A stretch of DNA of 7,042 nucleotides, from contig RXOA01000072.1 in NCBI GenBank assembly GCA_003979035.1, positions 1-7,042 on the forward strand, in the 5' to 3' direction. The DNA is from Candidatus Bipolaricaulota bacterium. Lineage in GTDB: Bacteria; Bipolaricaulota; Bipolaricaulia; UBA7950; UBA9294. The stretch's first letter is position 1. Each line of letters begins with the position of its first letter. Shown piece by piece: positions 1 to 5,655 of this stretch. A model generated the notes under the pieces. It saw nothing but the letters and a program-made list of their open reading frames with translations. It was not told the DNA's origin and made no database searches. The position numbers and the translations under genes are program-made.

Positions 1-1071
1 ATCGGCAAGTCCACCTTGCTGCTGCAGGTTGCGCGAGCCGTGTCCGCTCAGTCGGATGTGTTGTATGTGTCCGGCGAGGAATCGGCGGCGCAGATCAAGC
101 TGCGCGCATCCCGGCTCGGCGTGGATAGCGACAGGGTGTATGTGTTGTGCGAACAGAACCTTGGTCGTGTGGCCGAGGCGGTGGAGAACGTCGCGCCTCG
201 CCTGCTGATCGTGGACTCCATCCAGACGATGCGTTCCGACTCCGTACCCGGGGAAGCGGGCAATGTCCGCCAGCTTCGAGAGGTCAGCGCCGAACTTGCT
301 CGGCTGACCAAGCGCGGCAACCTGAGCACGTTTCTTGTCGGCCACGTCACCAAGGACGGAGGCTTTGCCGGCCCGAAGGTGGTCGAGCACTTGGTGGATG
401 TGGCCCTGTACCTCGAGGGGACGCGTGGGGAGGATGTTCGCGCGCTACGATCCGTCAAGAACCGATTTGGAGCGACGAACGATGTTGCGTTGTACCAAAT
501 GACGGCGGCCGGTCTCAAGGAAATCGCGGACCCGTCCCGCTTCTTTCTCGAACAGCACAGCGCTGAAAATCGCACGGGAGTCGCCGTTGTTCCTGTGCTC
601 GAGGGATCGCGGGCGGTTCTCGTCGAAGTGCAAGCGCTCGTTGCCCCCACCGGAGGCTACGGGGTTCCGCAACGTCGATGCACGGGGCTTGACGTGAACC
701 GAGTGCTGCTGCTGCTTGCCGTCGCCGAACGTCACCTTGGCGTGCAGCTGGGCGGCGCGGACGTCTACCTTAGTGTGGCCGGCGGCCTTGAAGCGAGAGA
801 ACGCGGTGTCGACCTGGCGATCGTGGCCGCGATCATGTCCAGTCTGCGAAACCGACCGATCGATCCGCGCACGGCGGTGATCGGAGAGGTCGGACTGTCC
901 GGAGAATTGCGCGGCGTCCGCCGACTCAAGGAACGGCTTGTCGAAGTGGAGAAACTTGGCTACGACGCGGCCGTTGTTCCGGAGCGCCCCACGCCTCCGA
1001 AGCGATCCTCCCTCAATGTGAGAACGGCGGCAAACATCAGCGATGCAATGCAGCTGCTTGGGCTGGCGTGA
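1..1071 (+). CDS. radA: DNA repair protein RadA/Sms, 5'-truncated by window edge
   Basis: RadA (Sms) is a RecA-like ATPase with a Lon-like C-terminal domain that drives branch migration and processing of recombination intermediates in the cytoplasm. The window opens inside the Walker A loop (IGKSTLLLQ in frame 1), so the N-terminal zinc finger and first part of the ATPase core are missing; 356 codons remain. Visible motifs are a Walker B strand (RLLIVDS, Asp at 214-216), the RadA-specific KNRFG motif at 457-471, and the Lon-like domain from about base 640 (GLDVNR, then AGGLEARERGVDLAI and GEVGLSGELR). As usual in RadA, the Lon-like part has no Ser-Lys protease dyad that I can see. An internal TTG at 16 is only an apparent start; the frame is open to the window edge. 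The gene ends 28 bases before the PNP start on the same strand, so the two may be co-transcribed. Confidence 0.96.
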   Translation: MGKSTLLLQVARAVSAQSDVLYVSGEESAAQIKLRASRLGVDSDRVYVLCEQNLGRVAEAVENVAPRLLIVDSIQTMRSDSVPGEAGNVRQLREVSAELARLTKRGNLSTFLVGHVTKDGGFAGPKVVEHLVDVALYLEGTRGEDVRALRSVKNRFGATNDVALYQMTAAGLKEIADPSRFFLEQHSAENRTGVAVVPVLEGSRAVLVEVQALVAPTGGYGVPQRRCTGLDVNRVLLLLAVAERHLGVQLGGADVYLSVAGGLEARERGVDLAIVAAIMSSLRNRPIDPRTAVIGEVGLSGELRGVRRLKERLVEVEKLGYDAAVVPERPTPPKRSSLNVRTAANISDAMQLLGLA

Positions 1072-1084
1072 CCGAACGGGCGGC

Positions 1085-1094
1085 GGAGAAGGAG
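1085..1094 (+). promoter_or_regulatory. Shine-Dalgarno site deciding the PNP start
   Basis: GGAGAAGGAG ends 5 bases before the ATG at 1100. The frame is open further upstream to an ATG at 1043, but that start overlaps radA, has no comparable purine-rich site, and would add 19 residues not found in PNPs. The ATG at 1100 is therefore preferred. Confidence 0.75.
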
Positions 1095-1099
1095 TGGCG

Positions 1100-2026
1100 A
1101 TGAACAAGGAAGCGACAAGATGGGCGCGATTGGAGCAGGCGGCGGAGGTTCTCGGCGATCGAATCGATGGCGTTCCGGAAGTCGCGATCACTCTCGGCTC
1201 GGGGCTTTCCAGTTCATTCCGTCTTGGGCGGGTGGCGGCGGGTGGCGAGGATCGGATGCAGGATCAGGATCAGGATCAGAACCGGGACCAGGACCAGGAC
1301 CAGGACCAGGATCCATCCCGGGATGCCGGAACGACGATTCCCTGGCGGGAGATTCCGGGATTCCCCCTTCCTACTGTAGAGGGGCATGTTGGAGATTTAT
1401 GGATCGGTCGCTTGTCGGGCAAGCTGACGCTTGTTCAGCGTGGAAGGACGCACTTCTACGAGGGGTACGGCATGGAGGCCGTGACCTTCGCCACAAGGTT
1501 GTTCGCTCTGATCGGAGTGCCGACGATGATCGCCACCAATGCTTCGGGAGCGATCAACCCGGCGTTCGATGCCGGGGACCTTGTTTTGTTGCGCGATCAC
1601 ATCAACATGCTTGGGGCCAACCCTCTTCGCGGATCGAACTTCGACCGCCTCGGACCGCGTTTCCCCGACATGTCTCGAGCGTACACGCCTGAGCTGAGGC
1701 AGCTTGCTCGGCGGGTGGCCGAGAGGGAAGGAATTCAGCTCAAGGAGGGGGTCTACGTTGCCACCCTCGGCCCGTCGTACGAGACACCGGCGGAAATCCG
1801 CGCCTTCCAAGCGATGGGGGCCGATCTGGTCGGAATGTCGACCGTTCCTGAAGTCATCGTTGCCGCCCACGCCGGGATGCGGGTTCTCGGGGTCTCTCTT
1901 GCCACCAACCTTGCCGCCGGCGTCAATCCCGATGCCACGCTTTCGCACCAGGAAGTCATCGAAACGACCGAACGAAAAGGCGAGGAAATGCGCCGCTTGC
2001 TGATGGGGGTCATCGAGCGGTTGTAG
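1100..2026 (+). CDS. punA: Purine nucleoside phosphorylase (trimeric PNP/MTAP family) with Asp-Gln repeat insert
   Basis: It catalyses reversible phosphorolysis of purine (deoxy)nucleosides to base plus (deoxy)ribose-1-phosphate in cytoplasmic purine salvage. The protein is 308 aa, longer than the roughly 270-290 aa usual for the family. Family landmarks, with human PNP equivalents in brackets, are the phosphate loop GSGLSSS at 33-39, H96 (His64), R116/H118/Y120 in GRTHFYEGY (Arg84, His86, Tyr88), TNASG at 146-150, Y227/E228 in GPSYET (Phe200, Glu201), M246/S247 in GMSTVPEV (Met219, Ser220), N270 (Asn243) and H283 (His257). The Glu and Asn pair indicates 6-oxopurine (guanosine/inosine) preference over methylthioadenosine; that is inference from the family. 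The oddity is residues about 44-77, where a DQ-dipeptide tract sits between the phosphate loop and the IPGFP segment. The catalytic residues are intact, so the enzyme should be active. The gene follows radA closely. No clear terminator follows it. Confidence 0.93.
   Translation: MNKEATRWARLEQAAEVLGDRIDGVPEVAITLGSGLSSSFRLGRVAAGGEDRMQDQDQDQNRDQDQDQDQDPSRDAGTTIPWREIPGFPLPTVEGHVGDLWIGRLSGKLTLVQRGRTHFYEGYGMEAVTFATRLFALIGVPTMIATNASGAINPAFDAGDLVLLRDHINMLGANPLRGSNFDRLGPRFPDMSRAYTPELRQLARRVAEREGIQLKEGVYVATLGPSYETPAEIRAFQAMGADLVGMSTVPEVIVAAHAGMRVLGVSLATNLAAGVNPDATLSHQEVIETTERKGEEMRRLLMGVIERL
1261..1308 (+). repeat. In-frame hexanucleotide tandem repeat inside PNP
   Basis: There are three copies of GGATCA (1261-1278), one degenerate unit GAACCG (1279-1284) and four copies of GGACCA (1285-1308), followed by a partial unit GGATCC. 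In the PNP frame these give alternating Asp-Gln residues (about residues 54-71). The unit length of 6 means gain or loss of units keeps the frame. The two unit versions differ by one synonymous T/C change (GAT versus GAC), which suggests separate expansion of the two blocks. Confidence 0.95.
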
Positions 2027-2036
2027 CGTTCTGAAG

Positions 2037-2047
2037 ATGCATTGCAT
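2037..2047. promoter_or_regulatory. Palindrome overlapping the gdh1 -35 element
   Basis: ATGCA-T-TGCAT is a perfect 5-bp inverted repeat around one central base. It covers the proposed -35 hexamer of the gdh1 promoter, a position suited to a repressor operator. There is no match to the classic CRP or FNR consensus. Chance occurrence is possible. Confidence 0.3.
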
Positions 2048-2069
2048 TGTTCTAGAGGGTCTGTATAAT
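2042..2069 (+). promoter_or_regulatory. Probable sigma70-type promoter of gdh1
   Basis: A perfect TATAAT lies at 2064-2069 in an otherwise GC-rich region. A partial -35 (TTGCAT, 2042-2047) lies 16 bases upstream. Transcription would begin near 2076-2079 and give a leader of about 65 nt before the ATG at 2143. The element lies in the 116-base gap after the PNP stop, so gdh1 likely has its own transcription start. Confidence 0.6.
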
Positions 2070-2085
2070 CTCGCCGCCATGTGGG

Positions 2086-2108
2086 GGCCTATTTCGAGAG
2101 AAAGGGCC
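2086..2108 (+). other. Hairpin in the gdh1 mRNA leader
   Basis: GGCC (2086-2089) pairs with GGCC (2105-2108), and TTTC (2092-2095) pairs with GAAA (2100-2103). They enclose a GAGA loop of the stable GNRA type, with a small TA/G internal loop between the two helices. It would sit about 10 nt into the predicted transcript and 20 nt before the Shine-Dalgarno site. It does not cover the ribosome site, so transcript stability or a processing role is more likely than translation blocking. It matches no riboswitch I recognise. Confidence 0.4.
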
Positions 2109-2142
2109 AACGCGAAGCAACAGACTCTAGGAGGTTTGGGCA

Positions 2143-3399
2143 ATGGCAATGTCTCCAACGTTAAATCCGTTTGAGATTTCTCAGCGGCAGCTCGATATGG
2201 CGGCCGAGAAACTCAATCTGGATCCCCAGGTTCATGCATTCTTGCGCGAACCCATGAGAACACTTGAGGTCCGCTTTCCGGTTCGCATGGACGACGGAAG
2301 CGTCCGGACGTTCACTGGATTCCGCGTTCAGTACAACGATGCGCGCGGTCCGACCAAGGGAGGTCTGCGGTTCCATCCTGAAGAGACGATCGATACCGTC
2401 AAGGCGCTTGCCGCCTGGATGACCTGGAAGACGGCCGTCGTCGATATTCCCTACGGAGGGGGCAAGGGCGGTGTCATCTGCAACCCCAAGGAACTCTCCA
2501 TCGGAGAAACCGAGCGCGTGGCGCGCGGCTACATCCGCGCCATTGGCCGGTTCATCGGACCGGAGATCGACATCCCTGCGCCGGACGTCTACACCACACC
2601 GCAGATTATGGCGTGGATGATGGACGAGTACTCGACGATTGTCGGACACAATGCGCCGGGCGTGATCACCGGCAAGCCTCTTCCGCTCGGCGGATCTCTC
2701 GGGCGAGGCGATGCCACGGCGCGGGGCGCCGTGTACTGCATCCTCGAAGCGGCGAAGATTCTCGGGATCGATCTTTCCTCGGCAACCGTCGCCATCCAGG
2801 GATACGGAAACGCCGGATACTACGCCGCCAAACTGATGCAGGAACTGGCCGGTAGCAAGGTCGTCGCAATCACCGATTCGCGCGGCGGGGTTTACGCCCG
2901 AAGCGGCATCGATCCGGAAGTGGCGTTCCAACACAAGAAGCAGCAGGGATCCGTGGCCGGCCTTGCCGCCGACCGCCCGCTGACCAATCAGGAGATCCTC
3001 GAATTGGATGTGGATATCTTGATTCCGGCGGCGATCGAGAACGTGATCACCCAAGCGAACGCGGGTCAGGTCAAGGCGAAGATCATCGCCGAAGCGGCCA
3101 ACGGCCCGACGACGCCGGAAGCGGACCAAATTCTCTACGCCAACGGCAAGTACCTGATTCCGGACTTCCTGTGCAATGCCGGCGGCGTGACCGTTTCGTA
3201 CTTTGAATGGGTCCAGAACATCGGCGGATACTACTGGCCGATCGACGAAGTGTATGCCCGGCTCAAGGACAAGATGGTCAAGGCGTTCCACGAAACGCAC
3301 GACATGGCGCAAATGCACCACATCGACAACCGAATCGGCGCCTACATGGTGTCGGTGCGGCGTGTCGCCGAGGCGATGCGCCTTCGTGGCTGGGTTTAG
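2143..3399 (+). CDS. gdhA: Glutamate dehydrogenase, Thermococcales-like type (GDH1)
   Basis: It catalyses reversible oxidative deamination of glutamate to 2-oxoglutarate and ammonium with NAD(P), linking nitrogen and carbon metabolism in the cytoplasm; the family is hexameric. The protein is 418 aa, normal for the small GDH class. The start is fixed by AGGAGG at 2129-2134, 8 bases before the ATG. The substrate domain shows K72 (GPTKGGLRFHP), K96 (MTWKTAV), catalytic K108 (PYGGGKGG) and D148 (IPAPDVYT). The nucleotide-binding domain has GYGNAG at 220-225, with an acidic residue D245 at the end of the next strand, compatible with NAD preference. The C-terminal signature NAGGVTVSYFEWVQN contains S352. 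From memory, GYGNAGYY, GGSLGR, PDFLCNAGG and the C-terminal RGW are close to Pyrococcus/Thermococcus GDH, unlike GDH2 in this window. The cofactor and the exact substrate (Glu versus Leu/Val/Phe) cannot be settled by eye, but the Lys set and SYFEW favour glutamate. Confidence 0.94.
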   Translation: MAMSPTLNPFEISQRQLDMAAEKLNLDPQVHAFLREPMRTLEVRFPVRMDDGSVRTFTGFRVQYNDARGPTKGGLRFHPEETIDTVKALAAWMTWKTAVVDIPYGGGKGGVICNPKELSIGETERVARGYIRAIGRFIGPEIDIPAPDVYTTPQIMAWMMDEYSTIVGHNAPGVITGKPLPLGGSLGRGDATARGAVYCILEAAKILGIDLSSATVAIQGYGNAGYYAAKLMQELAGSKVVAITDSRGGVYARSGIDPEVAFQHKKQQGSVAGLAADRPLTNQEILELDVDILIPAAIENVITQANAGQVKAKIIAEAANGPTTPEADQILYANGKYLIPDFLCNAGGVTVSYFEWVQNIGGYYWPIDEVYARLKDKMVKAFHETHDMAQMHHIDNRIGAYMVSVRRVAEAMRLRGWV

Positions 3400-3424
3400 A
3401 TCCGGAATCAGACGATTGCTTCTC

Positions 3425-3452
3425 GGGGTGGGGAGGATTTCCTCCCTACCCC
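3425..3452 (+). other. Very stable hairpin between gdh1 and crp1
   Basis: GGGGTGGGGAGG (3425-3436) and CCTCCCTACCCC (3441-3452) form a 12-bp stem with a single G-U wobble and a 4-nt loop (ATTT). It begins 26 bases after the gdh1 stop and ends 21 bases before the proposed crp1 TTG start. No U-run follows (the next bases are CAAGGATGGG), so it is not a classic intrinsic terminator. It could protect the gdh1 3' end, reduce read-through or limit crp1 translation. The left arm is also G-rich, with G4-T-G4. Confidence 0.8.
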
Positions 3453-3459
3453 CAAGGAT

Positions 3460-3464
3460 GGGAG
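3460..3464 (+). promoter_or_regulatory. Candidate Shine-Dalgarno for the crp1 TTG start
   Basis: GGGAG lies 9 bases before the in-frame TTG at 3474. It is the only ribosome site suitably spaced before an in-frame start codon in the gdh1-crp1 gap. A nearby GTG at 3511 is out of frame. Confidence 0.45.
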
Positions 3465-3473
3465 CCAGACAAC

Positions 3474-4247
3474 TTGACGGCCAGTAGCCCAATCGGAGTA
3501 GGGAACAAGAGTGATCCCGAATCCAAGATCAACTTCCTTGCCCGAACCTTCTCTTCGCTCGACAAGGATCGTGTCGTTGAATTGGCCGAGTTTTCCCTTC
3601 CTGTGCGGTTCGAAGAAGGCGAGCTGATCGCCCAGGAAGGATCGTACGCATCCGGAGTCTACATTGTGGATTCCGGGCTGGTGAGCATCGGCAAGTATTC
3701 CAGTCGAGGATGGGAGAAGCGCTGTCTCCGTTTCCTGGCTCCGGGAGAGATTTTCGGCCTTGAAGCGGTCCTCCTCGAGCGGGAACCGGTCAACGTTCAA
3801 TTCTGCAAGGCGATCGTCGCTTCCACCTTGCTCTTCTTCGAACACTCGAACTTTCTCGCGTTCGTCAAACGCCATCCCCAAATCCTGATGGACCTCTCAC
3901 GGTGGCTGGCGCGGGAAGTCATCATGCTCGAATTCAAGCTGACGCGTGAAGCCATCGAAGCGACCGATCGAAACCTCGCCCTATTCCTGATCGCGTTGGC
4001 GCACAAGTACGGCAGCGCAATCCCCGAGAAAGAAGGTGTGGAGGTCAATCTGCCGCTTTCCAGGCAGACGATGGCCGAGCTTCTGGGGTTGTCGGTGGAA
4101 ACGTTGATGCGTACCTTGAAACGCTTCCGGGAATTGGGTCTGATCAGCACCTCCAAAAACTCATTCCGCGTTCTCAATCTGGAAGGGCTGGAGGAGCGCG
4201 CCCGCGTCACAAGCTTCTACCTGTCGATCGTCGAGGAGACCCTCTAG
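3474..4247 (+). CDS. Crp/Fnr-family transcriptional regulator (Crp1)
   Basis: A cytoplasmic DNA-binding regulator with an N-terminal cyclic-nucleotide-binding-like beta-roll and a C-terminal winged helix-turn-helix. With the TTG start it is 257 aa, slightly longer than the usual 220-250; the open frame runs back into gdh1, so the start is uncertain. The beta-roll covers about residues 35-125 (RFEEGEL at 45-51, GSYASG at 56-61, PGEIFGLEAVL at 90-100). The long dimer helix is about 135-175. The HTH at 195-224 keeps the family pattern SVETLMR, with E209 and R213 matching the DNA-contacting Glu and Arg of E. coli CRP. The Arg-Ser pair that binds cAMP is absent, and there are only two cysteines (C84, C111), so it is neither a standard CRP nor an iron-sulfur FNR; the effector is unknown. 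It follows gdh1 by 74 bases on the same strand, suggesting partial co-transcription and a link to glutamate metabolism (inference). Confidence 0.88.
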   Translation: MTASSPIGVGNKSDPESKINFLARTFSSLDKDRVVELAEFSLPVRFEEGELIAQEGSYASGVYIVDSGLVSIGKYSSRGWEKRCLRFLAPGEIFGLEAVLLEREPVNVQFCKAIVASTLLFFEHSNFLAFVKRHPQILMDLSRWLAREVIMLEFKLTREAIEATDRNLALFLIALAHKYGSAIPEKEGVEVNLPLSRQTMAELLGLSVETLMRTLKRFRELGLISTSKNSFRVLNLEGLEERARVTSFYLSIVEETL

Positions 4248-4256
4248 CGGCTGGTT

Positions 4257-4291
4257 GCCCGACGCAATCGGGCCTTCTGCCTGTCGGCAGA
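4257..4291. terminator. Two small tandem hairpins between convergent regulators
   Basis: GCCCGA (4257-4262) pairs with TCGGGC (4268-4273) across CGCAA. Immediately after, TCTGCC (4276-4281) pairs with GGCAGA (4286-4291) across TGTC. They start 9 bases after the crp1 stop in the 265-base gap between the convergent crp1 and crp2 genes. No T-run follows on either strand, so if they terminate transcription they are of a weak or non-classical kind. The rest of the gap (4292-4512) holds no gene or structure I can support. Confidence 0.4.
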
Positions 4292-4512
4292 TCGACCTCG
4301 TGGCTTGAACCGATTCAGGAGACCCCCGCATCCACTCCCTTCATCCTTCCCGCATCGAGGTTGTCAACGGAGCCGGACCTCCGACGGCTCGGTCAGCGCC
4401 TGTTTGACGGTCGAGAAGCGTCCCGTCTCCCTCGGAATCGGGCTGCGAAACCGCGAATTCATCCTGTGCCGGATCAGATCCCGCGAACGTGAAAGGATCT
4501 CGCGCTCAATCC

Positions 4513-5250
4513 TCAGTCGGGGAGGAACGTGAGTTGAAGAAGCTTGTCAACGGCGATCAGCAGCCCCTCGGCCTGCTCGCCGTTCGCGAACTCCGATTTC
4601 GGGTTCACCCGCGGTTCCGCGGCGGACAGATCAGGATCGGCCAGAAGTCGCACGATTTTTGCGCCGGAGATGGCGAGGATTGAAGACAGCGTACGAGCGG
4701 TGATCTCCTTGGGGAGCCGCACAAGTCGTTGATGGTCATCTTCGACCGTGCCGCACTTCTGCGCGAGCTGAAGCAAGCAGTTTGCGAGACGGCCCTTGGA
4801 ATGGTCCGCGTCACGGGATGATCGGCCCGGCAATCGATCTTGGGTCTTCGTTCGAAGGAATCTCGCGACGACGTGCGAAAGCAGGGCACCGCTCAAGGAA
4901 AGATCGGTGGACAGCGCTTGGCGGAGGGTTTCCCGCTCGACAAAGGCGACCTCGACCTCGGTCAGCGCACGCCCGGATGTACGATGGACGTCGAGCGGTG
5001 GCGAGACGAGAACCTCGACGCCGAATAGGTCATCAGGTCCGACGAGATCAAGGTCGGGTGTTGTGGGGCGCGACGTCGTTGCGGATCCCGGAAGATCCAT
5101 GATGACGCCGGAAAGAACCATCCCCGCTCCGGCGGCGTAGCTTCCGGTATGATAGACCAGTTCTCCCGGGCGATAGCGGATGGAAAGCGGGTGAAGCTCA
5201 CTCCATCGCAGCCGGCTCTCCGCCGGATTGTGTGGCGCCTGTATGTTCAT
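4513..5250 (-). CDS. Divergent Crp/Fnr-like regulator (Crp2), paralogue of Crp1
   Basis: The protein is 245 aa from the ATG at 5250, which has a Shine-Dalgarno site 8 bases upstream. The beta-roll (about 15-105) aligns with Crp1: RYRPGEL at 25-31, GSYAAG at 36-41, DLFGVEVL at 74-81. A helix region with LLQLAQKCG (159-167) matches LIALAHKYG of Crp1, and the HTH-like segment at 183-203 aligns without gaps with the Crp1 HTH. Two features are odd. The recognition helix reads SGAKIVR, so the conserved Glu (E209 in Crp1) is Ala and is followed by Lys, while the Arg (R201) is kept. The wing is also unlike the family, followed by a tail of about 40 residues. No cAMP-binding Arg-Ser pair and no FNR cysteine cluster are seen. 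The gene is divergent from gdh2 and convergent with crp1. The effector is unknown, and DNA binding may have altered specificity or be weakened. Without Crp1 beside it for comparison this would be hard to recognise. Confidence 0.78.
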   Translation of the reverse strand: MNIQAPHNPAESRLRWSELHPLSIRYRPGELVYHTGSYAAGAGMVLSGVIMDLPGSATTSRPTTPDLDLVGPDDLFGVEVLVSPPLDVHRTSGRALTEVEVAFVERETLRQALSTDLSLSGALLSHVVARFLRTKTQDRLPGRSSRDADHSKGRLANCLLQLAQKCGTVEDDHQRLVRLPKEITARTLSSILAISGAKIVRLLADPDLSAAEPRVNPKSEFANGEQAEGLLIAVDKLLQLTFLPD

Positions 5251-5258
5251 GCCGCGCT

Positions 5259-5264
5259 CTCCCC
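5259..5264 (-). promoter_or_regulatory. Shine-Dalgarno deciding the crp2 start
   Basis: On the minus strand GGGGAG, part of a run of six G, ends 8 bases before the ATG at 5250. The frame is open to an earlier ATG at 5349, but that has no ribosome site, and it would translate the 26-bp tandem repeat, whose unit is not a multiple of 3 and gives no repeated peptide. Confidence 0.65.
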
Positions 5265-5267
5265 CCA

Positions 5268-5319
5268 AGCGATTCTCTTGCGAAATCGCATCGAGCGATT
5301 CTCTTGCGAAATCGCATCG
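5268..5319. repeat. Perfect 26-bp tandem repeat (2 copies) upstream of crp2
   Basis: The 26 bases at 5268-5293 are repeated exactly and without spacing at 5294-5319. Each copy contains two nested inverted repeats: GCGATT with AATCGC (9 bases between) and TGCGA-AA-TCGCA. The block ends 18 bases from the crp2 ATG and lies about 350 bases upstream of gdh2. The placement and symmetry fit paired operator sites for a dimeric regulator, possibly crp2 autoregulation (inference). The centre-to-centre distance of 26 bp is about two and a half helical turns. Confidence 0.92.
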
Positions 5320-5471
5320 CACCGTTCGCGGACGCGAATCTCCATGCATATCAGACGATACGCCAGGTCCGGCGGATTGGCCATGCTGGACGACCGATTC
5401 GCGACCGGCTTCCGGCGCCGCCGTTGGGGGGGCGACAGCCTATTGCGACGGCGCTTCCGCCAGCAAACAAG

Positions 5472-5485
5472 CTGTCAGATGACAG
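5472..5485. promoter_or_regulatory. 14-nt perfect palindrome upstream of gdh2
   Basis: CTGTCA-GA-TGACAG has 6-bp arms around a 2-base centre, about 186 bases before the gdh2 ATG. It has the size and symmetry of an operator for a dimeric HTH protein such as the Crp/Fnr regulators next door. The half-site TGTCA differs from the E. coli CRP half-site TGTGA by one base, but the 2-base spacing is much shorter than the 6 bases of CRP sites, so this is not a CRP box. Confidence 0.4.
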
Positions 5486-5501
5486 GAGGGTCGACTCTTG
5501 C

Positions 5502-5543
5502 TGACACGCGGCGTTTGCCGGAAACGCGAGGCGCGCTGTGTCA
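5502..5543. repeat. Interrupted inverted repeat upstream of gdh2
   Basis: An outer pair, TGACAC (5502-5507) with GTGTCA (5538-5543), encloses an inner hairpin, GCGTTT (5511-5516) with AAACGC (5522-5527) across GCCGG. The outer arms share the TGACA/TGTCA half-site of the palindrome at 5472-5485. The unpaired stretches are unequal (3 and 10 bases), so a single RNA stem would be irregular. A set of separate protein half-sites is equally possible. Confidence 0.35.
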
Positions 5544-5655
5544 CAAGATGGCCGAAAATTCGCTTCTAGGCATCCTTTTGTCTTTAAGAACCAAGCCCGG
5601 AATCTGCTTTATCTCCTACAAGGCCCATGACGCATCGGATACTCTGCGGGCGATC

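Noticed and set aside
1120..1692. An alternative frame through PNP with a Gly-Ser/Gly-Pro repeat peptide
   Set aside because: It is the hexanucleotide repeat read in another frame; the PNP frame carries all family motifs.
3207..3473. The crp1 frame is open back into gdh1, which could mean an overlapping longer regulator
   Set aside because: The extension lies out of frame inside the conserved gdh1 C-terminus, and its residues have no regulator-like pattern. The beta-roll is complete with the TTG start.
2161..3492. Long minus-strand open frame opposite gdh1 (and a similar one opposite gdh2, 5584-6945)
   Set aside because: These are antisense shadows of highly conserved GC-rich genes. Their translations are Arg/His/Asp-rich without any recognisable fold.
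4305..4532. A small plus-strand open frame of 75 codons in the gap between crp1 and crp2
   Set aside because: It has no convincing Shine-Dalgarno site, is rich in Arg/Ser/Pro as expected of non-coding GC-rich DNA, and runs into the end of crp2.
5268..5319. The two 26-bp units considered as a minimal CRISPR or phage attachment site
   Set aside because: The units abut without spacers, there are only two, and no cas, integrase or tRNA gene is nearby.
5556..5613. AT-rich stretch with TTGTCT, TTTAAG and TTTATC considered as the gdh2 promoter
   Set aside because: No pair of hexamers has both acceptable matches and a 16-18 base spacing, so a specific promoter call is not supported.
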